Assembly: GCA_026705765.1 (NCBI GenBank)
Contig: JAPPAB010000027.1
Span: forward strand, 1 to 34,932
Direction: 5' to 3'
DNA: 34,932 nucleotides
From: Gemmatimonadota bacterium
GTDB taxonomy: Bacteria > Latescibacterota > UBA2968
The notes under the pieces were generated by a model, which was not told where the DNA came from, made no database searches, and saw nothing but the letters and a program-made list of their open reading frames with translations. The position numbers and the translations under genes were made by a program. Shown here one piece after another: positions 6,671-14,968 of the stretch (positions within the stretch are counted from its first letter, which is position 1; each line of letters begins with the position of its first letter).

Positions 6671-7204
6671 TTATCCTAAATTTCTCTTTTTTCTTTCAAT
6701 CTCTCTTTCTACAAGATCGCGTAAATCATCGTATTCCAGAGCATTTGATCTAAAATTACAACCTGGACAGGAGGGCAATGTCCATGAACCGAATGTCTTT
6801 ACATATGTGTTTCTGTCTCTTGTTAATTCGTAGTCGCACCTCGGACAAAAGCATCGAAGATTATATATTGAACCTTTAGACTCTTTCCATCTAAATTTAA
6901 GACCTGAGATTACCCCTTCTTTTTCTGTATATTTATCTCTACTGTTTTTGTCATATACAGTCTTCAGTACAACAAATAAACCCACAAATGTAAGGGCCCC
7001 GATAATTAACCATAACCATCCATCTAAAGAAAAAGAATGGTTAGAAAAAAAGAAATACCAAACCCAACGGATTAAGTCTAAAACAGGGTTCAGGATGGCG
7101 AGAATTCCTTCAAATTTATCGACAAACAGCGATACCAATGCCAATACAGATACCAGTATAGACAAGAGCCCCGATATCACTGTTATTTTTGATTTATTCG
7201 CCAT
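6671..7204 (-). CDS. Membrane protein with C-terminal zinc ribbon
   Basis: A 177-residue protein from the ATG at 7204; an in-frame TTG lies at 7225 but upstream of the likely -10 box. Two or three hydrophobic segments (about 8-28, 40-54 and 62-82) anchor it. The C-terminal cytosolic part has two cysteine pairs, C120-P-R-C123 and C146-P-G-C149, which form a four-cysteine zinc-ribbon site, then an acidic/basic helical tail (150-177). No enzymatic motif is present. Such small membrane zinc-ribbon proteins occur in defence and mobile islands, but no specific function can be assigned. It ends before the terminator at 6610-6640. Confidence 0.6.
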   Translation of the reverse strand: MANKSKITVISGLLSILVSVLALVSLFVDKFEGILAILNPVLDLIRWVWYFFFSNHSFSLDGWLWLIIGALTFVGLFVVLKTVYDKNSRDKYTEKEGVISGLKFRWKESKGSIYNLRCFCPRCDYELTRDRNTYVKTFGSWTLPSCPGCNFRSNALEYDDLRDLVEREIERKKRNLG

Positions 7205-7213
7205 AAAGACTGC

Positions 7214-7241
7214 AATGTACAGCAATGACAGTAAAAGTCAA
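7214..7241 (-). promoter_or_regulatory. Promoter of the zinc-ribbon membrane gene
   Basis: Minus-strand -35 TTGACT (7241-7236) and -10 TACATT (7219-7214) have a 16-base spacer. The ATG is 9 bases after the -10, so a leader of at most about 3 bases is predicted, and no Shine-Dalgarno sequence is present. Confidence 0.45.
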
Positions 7242-7412
7242 GTATCAGCTATCTGGACTGGTGTGGTGGTGGCCCTTCCCAAGGTGGTGGCACCTTCGGC
7301 ATCTTAAGATCGGGCGATATTGGCAGTGGCACCGCTGGCATGACCGGCTTTACCTCGATGGGCGGCGGCACTGGCGTTATGGCTATACGTACTTTGGACT
7401 TGACCCGTTTTG

Positions 7413-7521
7413 GATGCTGTTGCCGAATTGGTTGAGAGGTAGTCAGCGGTTGTAAAAACGGCTGTTTGTGGTCTGAATACAAGCTCTGTACGGACAGAAT
7501 TCGGAATTCGGCAACAGCATC
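7413..7521. mobile_element. MITE-like element, 109 bp
   Basis: The 17-base arms GATGCTGTTGCCGAATT (7413-7429) and AATTCGGCAACAGCATC (7505-7521) are exact reverse complements. They are flanked on the outside by a direct repeat GTTTTG (7407-7412 and 7522-7527), as expected for a target-site duplication. The 75-base interior has no coding capacity; next to the right arm it contains the doubled GAATTCGGAATTCGG. This is the structure of a non-autonomous insertion mobilised by a transposase encoded elsewhere. Family is unknown. Confidence 0.6.
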
Positions 7522-7589
7522 GTTTTGGTGGGTGCCTTATCAGCATCCGACCCCGCATGGGGTTATGTATGAAAGGAACTCAATGTGTT

Positions 7590-7609
7590 ATTCCGGCGTA
7601 AGCCGGAAT
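7590..7609. repeat. Extragenic palindrome ATTCCGGC-GTAA-GCCGGAAT
   Basis: A perfect 8-bp stem with a GTAA loop, followed by CCAG. This core closely resembles the dispersed ATTCCGGC...GCCGGAATCC palindromes found many times in diverse bacterial genomes. One copy was seen in the window. Confidence 0.65.
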
Positions 7610-7745
7610 CCAGACTTGTTCAGTAAAAAATAGGCATTGTAAGTTACTGCGACACAGTAAGTTCCTTAGGAGTAGTTAGAAAGGTGGCCCAAGGTTAAAA
7701 ACGCTTGGGTCTTACGGGCTTGTTAGATAAATGTTTTACAAAACA

Positions 7746-7785
7746 GAAAGGGACTAAGCAGCAACGACTCGTTGTTGTCCCTTTC
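7746..7785. repeat. Two-tier hairpin overlapping the antitoxin remnant
   Basis: The outer arms GAAAGGGA (7746-7753) and TCCCTTTC (7778-7785) enclose inner arms CAGCAACGA (7759-7767) and TCGTTGTTG (7769-7777, one G-U pair). On the plus strand it is followed by TATCTTTT. It is centred in the gap downstream of the minus-strand enzyme gene at 7836 and may terminate transcription. Confidence 0.5.
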
Positions 7786-7810
7786 TATCTTTTGAGAGAA
7801 TAATGATAAA
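7754..7810 (-). pseudogene. 3' remnant of a HigA-like antitoxin gene
   Basis: On the minus strand the reading IILSKDRKGQQRVVAA-stop matches the C-terminus of the intact antitoxin (IIPSKDRKGRQRVVAV-stop). Similarity covers 7750-7805 and ends abruptly upstream, where no HTH-coding sequence remains. It is therefore a fragment of a second, partly diverged module. Of the five base differences, two are synonymous and three change a residue, which fits an older homologous copy more than a recent exact duplication. Confidence 0.7.
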
Positions 7811-7835
7811 CCGCGTTTTACGGGCACTACCTGCC

Positions 7836-8885
7836 TCAACTCGTCACCAGATTTTGCCGATAATCCCCGTGTGAAATCAGCTCTGGCGCATAAGCAAACA
7901 GCGCTGGATTCCCACCCGTATGTACGTAAACCACCGTGGATCCCTCCGGAATCTCTCCCGTCTGAATGCGGTCAATCACCCCTGACATCGCCTTACTCGT
8001 ATAGACTGGATCGAGCAAAATCCCCTCTGTCCGCGCCAGCAAATGCAATGCATTTAATCCTGCCTCCGTCACAATCCCGTAATTCTCACCCACATACGCA
8101 TCCGTATTTTCCAACTCCTCTGCCCGCAATCGAACATCCAGTTCCAAAAGCTCTGCCGCCTCGTTGCCCACCTCCGCCAGCCGCGCCCTCCGCTGTGCCT
8201 CATCCCCCTTGCTCGGCGAAAACCCCTGCGTCCGAATTGGCAAACCCAGCGCTTTCACCCCCAAAGCCAGCCCCGCATGTGTCCCGTGCCCAGACGCGGT
8301 ACAGATAAAATCCGCCCGTGCATCCATTGCTTCAAGCTGTGCCACAATCTCCAGCACACAGCACACATAAGCCACCGTACCCAGCACCACCGCACGCTGC
8401 CCGATCAGATAGGGCTTCTCTCCCTGCGCCGTCAGTTCCTCCACAACCCGATCCTTCACCTCATTCTGATTCACGCCATCCACCACCAGACGCACATCCG
8501 CCCCCAGAATATTATCCAGCAACTGATTGCCCTGAATACCCATCTGACTGCGGTGATCGTGCCGATTCACCAGCACGCACTTCATCCCCAGCCTGGCAGC
8601 CGCTGCCGCCGCCTGCCGCGCGTGATTCGACTGTGACGCCGCGCCCGTTATTAACGCCGTAGCCCCTTGCGCCACCGCATCTCCCAGCGCCAGATCAAAC
8701 TTTCGCGTCTTATTCCCCCCAAAAGCCAGCCCCGTTAAATCATCCCGCTTCACCATCACTCGCACCTTCCCACCCAGCGCCTCTGAAAATCGCGGACAAT
8801 CGTCCAACCGCGTCGGCAAATCCGCCAATTCCGTACGCGGAAACCGATCAATAGCAGCCTGCAAATCCTCCCGTGTAACAGCCAT
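7836..8885 (-). CDS. D-cysteine desulfhydrase / ACC deaminase-family PLP enzyme
   Basis: A 349-residue fold-type II PLP enzyme. The cofactor lysine is K59 in GGNKTRKFD, followed by the substrate-loop signature QSNHARQ (about 85-91) and the C-terminal DPVYTSKAMSG. Members break D-cysteine to pyruvate, H2S and ammonia, or open 1-aminocyclopropane-1-carboxylate; sequence alone does not separate the two here, but GGNKTRK and overall length favour the D-cysteine desulfhydrase branch. The ATG at 8885 has GGAGGGA 5 bases upstream; the open frame continues upstream only as read-through of the neighbouring gene. It is the last gene of a four-gene minus-strand run, 65 bases after the secreted unknown. 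Confidence 0.88.
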   Translation of the reverse strand: MAVTREDLQAAIDRFPRTELADLPTRLDDCPRFSEALGGKVRVMVKRDDLTGLAFGGNKTRKFDLALGDAVAQGATALITGAASQSNHARQAAAAAARLGMKCVLVNRHDHRSQMGIQGNQLLDNILGADVRLVVDGVNQNEVKDRVVEELTAQGEKPYLIGQRAVVLGTVAYVCCVLEIVAQLEAMDARADFICTASGHGTHAGLALGVKALGLPIRTQGFSPSKGDEAQRRARLAEVGNEAAELLELDVRLRAEELENTDAYVGENYGIVTEAGLNALHLLARTEGILLDPVYTSKAMSGVIDRIQTGEIPEGSTVVYVHTGGNPALFAYAPELISHGDYRQNLVTS

Positions 8886-8950
8886 GAGTCCCTCCAAAAT
8901 TAGAATATATGTGCAAAACAGCCCCCAGGACCCGACCATCCTCGCACGAA

Positions 8951-10495
8951 CTACCGTTCCACCCTCTTTGACAGCAACCCCGCTCGCAGCGGTCCATACA
9001 TCCCGTATTCCCACTGAATCTCGGCATCCACCACTCGCTCCACCTGTTCCCGTCGAACGGGTGCCGTCCCCAGAAGTTTCCCATCCTGCCTGATACTGAT
9101 CTCCGCCTCGCCAACCGTAAACAACAGCGTCGTCGGCTCTTCGCGCCACACAACCGGCACAGAAACATGACCCGGCTTTTTCAACCGATGCACCACGCGG
9201 TACTCATCCCACACCTCGTCATCGTGCAAAAATTCAAGCCGCATATCTCGCTCGGGACACCCCTTGGCACTCACGGAAAGATAGAGCGCGTCCCCCATCG
9301 AAGCCAACCCCGTAACGCGCTGCCCCCACTCATTGATCACGATATCGCCGTCGTGACCTTCATTATACGCCACAACCCGATCTTCCCACGGGTGATTCAT
9401 CTCATCCGTAATTGGCGGACGCCGGAACATCCGCTTCACAAACTGCCAGTGATCCTCGTGAGCATCGTACCGCCACAACTCGGACCACGGCCAAACCCCC
9501 ACATAGAGATCCCCGCCGTAAAACCCCGTTGTCTGCGCCTCTCGCACCCTATCCGACACACCCGGCATCACAGGCGGCCAATCCTTCAGATGGCGAACCT
9601 CTTCCCCATCGTAAATAAACAAATTACCCGTGGGATACTGCGACATCAACAGCTTATCATACCAGTTCAGCATCGAATAAAGCTGAAAACTCACCCCCTC
9701 CAACGATGCGCGCAACACCTTCCACCTCGACCCGTCAAACGCATATATCCCGCCCATATTGGACGAATTTACAATCTCATTCCCAAGCTGCCCAATGGCA
9801 AACGGCGTCTCCCGATCGTACTTCAGATCGAGCACCACTGCCTTCTCCAGATCAACCGCTCCATCTCCCGGCACATAGGGCACCGCGTACAATCTCGTGT
9901 AAGGCTGTCCCACCTCCTCATTCTTATAGAAAAACGTCAAATACCCCAGCCCATAATAAAAATGATGATAATATCCCGACACCGGTTTGGAGAGAACCCG
10001 CTCCCCATCATACCACGCCTCACCCCCCTTAAACTGAAGCACCTTCCCCCCAACCCGCATCTTGCCCTCCCCACTCACCGTCTCACCCACGCCAAAACTC
10101 TCATCCACCCGCCAGGCACCTGCTACATCGTCCCACGCTCTCGCAGTCCGGTCCTGATGGTAGCTACACGCGTACACCCTGCCATCCAGATCGAACAAAT
10201 AACTCCCCCCATCCTCAGTCGAAGGCGGCAACGTCTCAAAATTCATCTCCGCTTCATCATCCCGCACAAAAAACTGCAACGTATAGCGATCCATGCAAAA
10301 CGCCGTATTATAAACACCTGTAAACCCCGCGCCCAAAACCACGCGACCCTCTGCATCTCGCGCCTCAAACAGCGTACCCCAGTTCTGCCCCACATCTTTG
10401 CCAAAATCAATCGTCGTCTCAATCTGCATCAATATTCTCTCCTCAGCCTGCCCACACAAGGGCCACAGCAAAAATACTATTAGAACCCATCTCAT
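8951..10495 (-). CDS. Secreted protein of unknown function
   Basis: A 514-residue protein with an N-terminal signal peptide (MRWVLIVFLLWPLCGQA, cleavage near residue 17). The body is rich in aromatic and acidic residues and has repeated short strand motifs such as YDGERVL, FDGSRWKVL and YDGEEVRHL, spaced like blades of a beta-propeller, so a sugar- or surface-related propeller fold is plausible. No catalytic motif was recognised. The ATG at 10495 follows the stop of the upstream enolase-family gene by 2 bases, so the two are co-translated; the longer open frame overlapping that gene is not used because the signal peptide begins here. A long opposite-strand open frame over the same bases is a shadow. 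Confidence 0.75.
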   Translation of the reverse strand: MRWVLIVFLLWPLCGQAEERILMQIETTIDFGKDVGQNWGTLFEARDAEGRVVLGAGFTGVYNTAFCMDRYTLQFFVRDDEAEMNFETLPPSTEDGGSYLFDLDGRVYACSYHQDRTARAWDDVAGAWRVDESFGVGETVSGEGKMRVGGKVLQFKGGEAWYDGERVLSKPVSGYYHHFYYGLGYLTFFYKNEEVGQPYTRLYAVPYVPGDGAVDLEKAVVLDLKYDRETPFAIGQLGNEIVNSSNMGGIYAFDGSRWKVLRASLEGVSFQLYSMLNWYDKLLMSQYPTGNLFIYDGEEVRHLKDWPPVMPGVSDRVREAQTTGFYGGDLYVGVWPWSELWRYDAHEDHWQFVKRMFRRPPITDEMNHPWEDRVVAYNEGHDGDIVINEWGQRVTGLASMGDALYLSVSAKGCPERDMRLEFLHDDEVWDEYRVVHRLKKPGHVSVPVVWREEPTTLLFTVGEAEISIRQDGKLLGTAPVRREQVERVVDAEIQWEYGMYGPLRAGLLSKRVER

Positions 10496-10497
10496 CT

Positions 10498-11757
10498 TCA
10501 CCCATCCCAAACCGGTGCATCCTGCACCTGTAGCTGGGTCCACAACCTGTCAAATTCCTCACTCCCATCGTCCTCCCACTCATCCAGGCGCACACCCGGC
10601 GCAAACGACTCATCCACCCCCTGTTTCATCAGCCGCTCTGCCTGCTGCAAATTTCTATAAAAATGTTTGACATCGCCCGGCAACGTCACCACCGAAACAT
10701 GCCGGGGCCATTCCACAGCAGGTGTATCCCGGTACTTCGCCACGGCATCCTCATCCAGTGCCACACCCAGACCAGGGCCCTCTGGAACCTTCATAAACCC
10801 GCGCTGCACCGAATGTGCATCCACAATCAAATCGTCCTCATAAGAATGGCTCGCCGTCACCCCTGGCAGCGTCGCTGTCGGCATCACCGCGCCCAACTGA
10901 AGCGCAAACGCCGTCGTAATCCCCGTCCCCACATACTGCAACAAAATCGGCGTATTCGCCGCTGCAAAAGTCCAGGCCGCTGCCAGTGCATCCCGCACAC
11001 ACTCGTGGCTGCAAAGCGCCCCATCAAAATCGCCCGCTCGAAGACCTATCCACGGTCCCGACGGTTGCCGCGACGCCGCTTCACACAGCACCCGCACCCC
11101 GTGCAGATAGAACGGTATTCGAATCGCCTCATGCAGCCTGCGCCACCCTTCAATATCATACGCAAAAATTGGCTCCTCCACCCCCTTCACCACCGGAATC
11201 TTCTCCAACTCCCGCAGCACTGGCAACGCTTTCTCCACGCAAATCAGCGCCCCGTTAAAATCGAACTCCACCCGAAAATCCACCGGCGCGACATCCTGAA
11301 TCGCCTGCGCGCATGCCACCACATCGTAAAACGCCCGCGCCTTGCACTTCAACCCCCGGTATCCACGCTCCGCCGCCACCTGTACCTCCGCCGCGGTATC
11401 CTCCACCGACATACACGGCATCCACCACCCCATAGACACCCACTGACGCGCCTGCTGCCCCATCAACTTCCACGCTGGCAGCCCCAGATGCTTGCCCATC
11501 AAATCGTAGCACGCCATATCCAGATTAAACCGCCCCTGTCCCATCACATGGTCAAATGGATCCGTCCCGATATAAGTCGCCAGCATCCCCTGACCAAACG
11601 GCGACCCCACATTCTCTGCCAACCCCACCAGCCCTGTATCCGTATGAAACTTATACACCGTCACCTCTTCCCGCATCGCAAAATGATAATACGCCTTCCG
11701 GATACGCGCCTCATACGGGACCCGAAGCGGAATCACCTCGATCTCTGTAATCTTCAT
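10498..11757 (-). CDS. Enolase-superfamily (mandelate racemase/muconate lactonizing-like) protein
   Basis: A 419-residue protein with the N-terminal capping domain (1-115) and the (beta/alpha)7 barrel. Visible active-site elements are K137-C-K139 (the KxK base), D166 (EFDFN) and E194/E195 (VEEP). The usual third acidic metal ligand near residue 219 is not evident; the strand reads IPFYLHG, placing a histidine there. The family dehydrates or epimerises sugar acids, or epimerises dipeptides. The start at 11757 is chosen because AAGGAGG is 6 bases upstream, while the preceding ATG abuts it. It lies 29 bases downstream of an oxidoreductase gene, suggesting a sugar or sugar-acid catabolic operon. 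The substrate is unknown. Confidence 0.85.
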   Translation of the reverse strand: MKITEIEVIPLRVPYEARIRKAYYHFAMREEVTVYKFHTDTGLVGLAENVGSPFGQGMLATYIGTDPFDHVMGQGRFNLDMACYDLMGKHLGLPAWKLMGQQARQWVSMGWWMPCMSVEDTAAEVQVAAERGYRGLKCKARAFYDVVACAQAIQDVAPVDFRVEFDFNGALICVEKALPVLRELEKIPVVKGVEEPIFAYDIEGWRRLHEAIRIPFYLHGVRVLCEAASRQPSGPWIGLRAGDFDGALCSHECVRDALAAAWTFAAANTPILLQYVGTGITTAFALQLGAVMPTATLPGVTASHSYEDDLIVDAHSVQRGFMKVPEGPGLGVALDEDAVAKYRDTPAVEWPRHVSVVTLPGDVKHFYRNLQQAERLMKQGVDESFAPGVRLDEWEDDGSEEFDRLWTQLQVQDAPVWDG

Positions 11758-11786
11758 CACCATCCTCCTTAATCAATGACGCGCAC

Positions 11787-12842
11787 TCACCAACCCTCCC
11801 GCCCCACGTACAGTTCTCGGTTCTCCATCGGCAAACTTACCCGCACACCCCCCAACCGATGCGACTCAATAAACCCCATCACCATCTCCTGGCTCCGTCG
11901 CGCCAGATGAACCGGCCCCTTTGTCTCTCGCCCTGTATCCAGCGCCTCCGCGATATCCCGAATCCCATTCACTGTACCGCTCTCGCACGGAACCTCTGGA
12001 AATGCCTGCTCCTCCAGCACATACCGCACATCGCTTGCCTTTCGAAACTGATAGGCAAGCGCATTATTAAACGTTCTCAACTTTCCCTCCGAGCCACAAA
12101 TCTCAAACTCTGAGCCGCTACCCGCCGTTGTATATCCGTGAACCCCATTGGCAAACCGAACGTACCCACTGGCTATGCCCGGATCCACATTCAGGCGGTT
12201 GCCCTCCCAATCCTCATCCTCACACACAATGGTTCCCTGCACGTACTCAATCTCGGCATCTCCGGCTAATAATAACATCATATCCGCCCCATGGGTTAAC
12301 CCCCACAACGCCGCTGTCACCCCATCCTGCACAATGACAGCCTGCACCGTACCCAATTCCCCGGCATCCGCCATTTCTCGCATCTTCCGATAAACCGGAA
12401 TATATCGCCGCTGCGTACCGTAATTGAACTTTACACCGTACTTCTCAACCGCTGCCACCATCGCGTCTGCCTCTGCCATCGAACAGCACAACGGCTTCTC
12501 GCAATAAATTCCCTTTACCCCGTGTGCGGCCGCAAAAACCGTTATCTCTGAATGGGTCGCTGGACGGGTCGCGATACACACAATATCCGGCTTCTCTTTC
12601 TCAATCATCTCCCGATAATCCGTATAACAAACCGCAACCTCGTACCGCTGGCGAATCGCCTCTGCCTTCTCTGCTACCACATCCGAAACCGCTACGAGAT
12701 CCGTCCGCTCACACGCCACAGCCGCTGCTGCATGTGAATACGGGAGCCACAGATGACGGTCGGGACGATCCTGCACCTCATCGTCAATCGTCGCCCCCAT
12801 CCTGCCGCATCCGATTAACACCGCTTTATATCGTTCCGCCAT
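11787..12842 (-). CDS. Gfo/Idh/MocA-family NAD(P)-dependent oxidoreductase
   Basis: A 351-residue protein. The Rossmann motif is GCGRMG (11-16), the acidic residue after strand 2 lies near residue 54 (AVSD), and the catalytic lysine of the EKP motif is K116. The C-terminal alpha/beta domain continues to YVGREGW. Members oxidise sugars or inositols at a hydroxyl, or reduce imines. The ATG at 12842 has GAGAGG about 10 bases upstream; an in-frame extension to 12914 would add a basic, low-complexity tail and is rejected. It is the first gene of the minus-strand run that continues into the enolase-family, secreted and PLP genes. It is divergent from the aminotransferase at 12977; the 134-base gap must hold both promoters. 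Confidence 0.88.
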   Translation of the reverse strand: MAERYKAVLIGCGRMGATIDDEVQDRPDRHLWLPYSHAAAAVACERTDLVAVSDVVAEKAEAIRQRYEVAVCYTDYREMIEKEKPDIVCIATRPATHSEITVFAAAHGVKGIYCEKPLCCSMAEADAMVAAVEKYGVKFNYGTQRRYIPVYRKMREMADAGELGTVQAVIVQDGVTAALWGLTHGADMMLLLAGDAEIEYVQGTIVCEDEDWEGNRLNVDPGIASGYVRFANGVHGYTTAGSGSEFEICGSEGKLRTFNNALAYQFRKASDVRYVLEEQAFPEVPCESGTVNGIRDIAEALDTGRETKGPVHLARRSQEMVMGFIESHRLGGVRVSLPMENRELYVGREGW

Positions 12843-12976
12843 TGTCTCAATCCTCTCTTTCGGTTTATAGCTCGACCTCCGTGACCTCCATCGCCATCCC
12901 CACTTGAATTTCAAAAAAATTGTCGTATATATAACAACCCATTGCCCAATCTTCGACTCTCACGAAAGGCCTCCCC

Positions 12977-13915
12977 ATGTCCCAGCGCCTCGTCTATTTC
13001 AACGGAAACTTCGTTCCCGAACGCGAAGCCCGTATCTCCATCTTCGACTCCGCCCTGATGTTTGGAGACATGGTATTTGAAATGACCCGCTCCTTCAAGC
13101 AAAAACCCTACTGCCTTCGCAACCATCTAAAACGCCTGTACGCCTCTATGAAATACGCCGAAATCGACTGCGGCCTCAGCATTGACCAGATGGAAGACGC
13201 CACGCACAAAACCATAAAAAAAAATCTGCCCGCCCTGGAAAATCTGGACTTTCAGATCATGCACAACGTCACCCGGGGTGCCCTGGGTTTTTACGACACC
13301 CTCGTCACAGAAGGTGCCAGTCCCATCGTCACCATCAACGTCATCCCGCTCGTGCGCCACATTGGGGGCAGTGCCCACTATTACGAACAGGGCGCTCACT
13401 TTGTCATCACGCCTCAACAATCCGTACCCGCCCGGTACATCGACCCCAAAGCCAAAAATCGCAGCCGCATCTACTACCAGATTGCCAACCTCCAGGCTCA
13501 ACGCATGGAAAAAGGTGCCAACGCCCTCCTCACCGACGAACGCGGCTTTATCACAGAAGGCACTGGCACCAATTTCTTCATCGCCCGCAATGGCGAAATC
13601 CACACACCCAAACCACACGACATCCTGCGCGGCGTCTCTCGTCAGGTCTGCATGGACCTCGCCGCAAGACTGAACATCCCCGTCTATGAAACTGACATCG
13701 AACCCTACGACGTGCGAGAAGCCGACGAAGCCTGGTACACATCAACCACCATCTGCATGGTACCCATCACCCGCTTCAACTTCCAACCCGTCGGCACCGG
13801 CAAACCCGGCCCCATCTATCAACAGCTTCTCGCAGCCTGGTCCGAAGAAGTCGGCGTAGATATCCCCGCCCAGGCCCGCGACTACGCCGAACGCGCCAAA
13901 ACCTGGACTCCCTGA
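12977..13915 (+). CDS. Class IV aminotransferase (branched-chain/D-amino-acid/4-amino-4-deoxychorismate lyase type)
   Basis: A 312-residue fold-type IV PLP enzyme. The cofactor lysine is predicted at K160 (DPKAKNRSR), 34 residues before the conserved EGTGTN phosphate-binding motif (194-199), the same spacing as in E. coli IlvE. N-terminal FDSALMFGD and the later TSTTICMVPI match branched-chain aminotransferase-like proteins. Typical reactions are transamination of branched-chain or D-amino acids; substrate cannot be fixed here. It stands alone on the plus strand, divergent from the oxidoreductase operon and convergent with the C45 hydrolase, with stop codons 6 bases apart. AAAGG precedes the ATG. 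Confidence 0.88.
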   Translation: MSQRLVYFNGNFVPEREARISIFDSALMFGDMVFEMTRSFKQKPYCLRNHLKRLYASMKYAEIDCGLSIDQMEDATHKTIKKNLPALENLDFQIMHNVTRGALGFYDTLVTEGASPIVTINVIPLVRHIGGSAHYYEQGAHFVITPQQSVPARYIDPKAKNRSRIYYQIANLQAQRMEKGANALLTDERGFITEGTGTNFFIARNGEIHTPKPHDILRGVSRQVCMDLAARLNIPVYETDIEPYDVREADEAWYTSTTICMVPITRFNFQPVGTGKPGPIYQQLLAAWSEEVGVDIPAQARDYAERAKTWTP

Positions 13916-13921
13916 AAAACA

Positions 13922-14968
13922 CTAAATCTCATAAGCCGTCCACGTTCCCGTACAACCCAATCCTCGCCGAACGTGGAGCAACCCCTTTGCGGGTTCGGCG
14001 ATATAACCCGAAATAGAAAACATATCAACAGCACCGTGGCGACATATCGCTGCCGGATCGCCATCGTGATCCGAGAGAATGGCCTTCATCGTATCCACCG
14101 TGATATCGCCCCAGTGTTCTTTAACCAGATCGCGCATCCTATCGCGCCGAGGGCAAGAATCCGCGAGACTATTGGTTTCGCAGGGTGCAAATTCGGGGGT
14201 GAGATAGTGATTGGCATGAACAATCGCATCGGGATGTGTATCGGCAAATTGCATCACACCTTCGGGACGGATTTCCAGATCGGCAATCTGCCCATCGCCA
14301 AAACAAAAAACCATATTGCCAGCCGAACAGGTGGGATGCTGTCTGAGAATCCGAAGACAGGTATCCAGGTCCCTCTGCTCCAGCATAATGCGTTTGAGCG
14401 GATAGTGAGGCAGCCCCATCTGCCAGGGACAATCGTAAAGCGCATTGGCAAAATGAGCCAGACCGTACTGATTCATACCCGAATAACCCAATTGTCCGGC
14501 AAAAGTGAAAAGCAATGCCCGGGGACGACCATCAGAAGGACAAACGTGCAGGAGAATGGCGACATCGGCGTATTCGACCGCGAGATCCTGATTTTGACCG
14601 GCCAGGGGATACCCATCAGCAGTCGCAGAACCCGTAAGCGCGAACGCCGTACACCCCTCGGGCGGAACACTGGCGGCCTCACCCCGCGCCTGACACAAAA
14701 GCGCCTCGTCAAAAGAAATACCCGCACCATCGGCCAGCCCGCGAATCTCTTCCATAAGCAGCGGACTCAGCTTTTCAATCAAGGGATGAAAAGCACGCGC
14801 GTTCTGGCAGAGTTCATCGCGAAATTTACCCGTGAGCTTTTCAATCCACACGAGATATTTGTGAACGAGATCTGCGGCCTGTTTGCCGTGTTGATAACCC
14901 ATATCGTACGCCGTACCAGAAACTTCGATAAAGGGAAACGCGTGACCGGTTATCGCAGTATTATCCAT
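13922..14968 (-). CDS. C45-family Ntn-hydrolase (acyl-CoA:6-APA acyltransferase-like)
   Basis: A 348-residue protein of the peptidase C45 family. The predicted autocatalytic nucleophile is C106 in EGCTAFA, preceded by the usual ~105-residue propeptide that carries the MGYQHG motif (23-28). NQDL (about 125-128) and the later MNQYGLAH strand complete the Ntn fold. Characterised relatives cleave or transfer acyl groups on amide bonds, for example in penicillin side-chain exchange. No signal peptide is visible, so the protein is predicted cytoplasmic. Its start overlaps the end of the PcfJ-domain gene by 8 bases, so the two are translationally coupled. The physiological amide substrate is not known. 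Confidence 0.85.
   Translation of the reverse strand: MDNTAITGHAFPFIEVSGTAYDMGYQHGKQAADLVHKYLVWIEKLTGKFRDELCQNARAFHPLIEKLSPLLMEEIRGLADGAGISFDEALLCQARGEAASVPPEGCTAFALTGSATADGYPLAGQNQDLAVEYADVAILLHVCPSDGRPRALLFTFAGQLGYSGMNQYGLAHFANALYDCPWQMGLPHYPLKRIMLEQRDLDTCLRILRQHPTCSAGNMVFCFGDGQIADLEIRPEGVMQFADTHPDAIVHANHYLTPEFAPCETNSLADSCPRRDRMRDLVKEHWGDITVDTMKAILSDHDGDPAAICRHGAVDMFSISGYIAEPAKGLLHVRRGLGCTGTWTAYEI

Larger units (their letters stand above)
7205..7835. other. Repeat-rich intergenic region at the right side of the island
   Basis: About 630 bases without a convincing gene. Open frames on both strands between 7225 and 7560 exist only because the sequence is low in stop codons; one is a proline-rich peptide with no start signal. 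The region carries a promoter for the leftward gene, a MITE-like element (7413-7521), a dispersed-type palindrome (7590-7609), a small inverted repeat TTACTG/CAGTAA (7644-7660), a hairpin CCCAAG/CTTGGG (7688-7709) and a fragment of an antitoxin gene (7750-7810). It looks like a junction where elements have accumulated. Confidence 0.6.

Noticed and set aside
7249-7482. Proline-rich minus-strand peptide of 77 codons and an overlapping Trp-rich plus-strand frame
   Set aside because: Neither has a start signal, and both run into the MITE-like element.
9167-10483. Long plus-strand open frame of 438 codons opposite the secreted protein gene
   Set aside because: His/Pro/Arg-rich translation with no domain; arises from the C-rich plus strand over a real minus-strand gene with signal peptide and good operon spacing.
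10663-11772. 369-codon plus-strand open frame
   Set aside because: Antisense of the enolase-superfamily gene, whose active-site motifs are clear; translation is low-complexity and basic.
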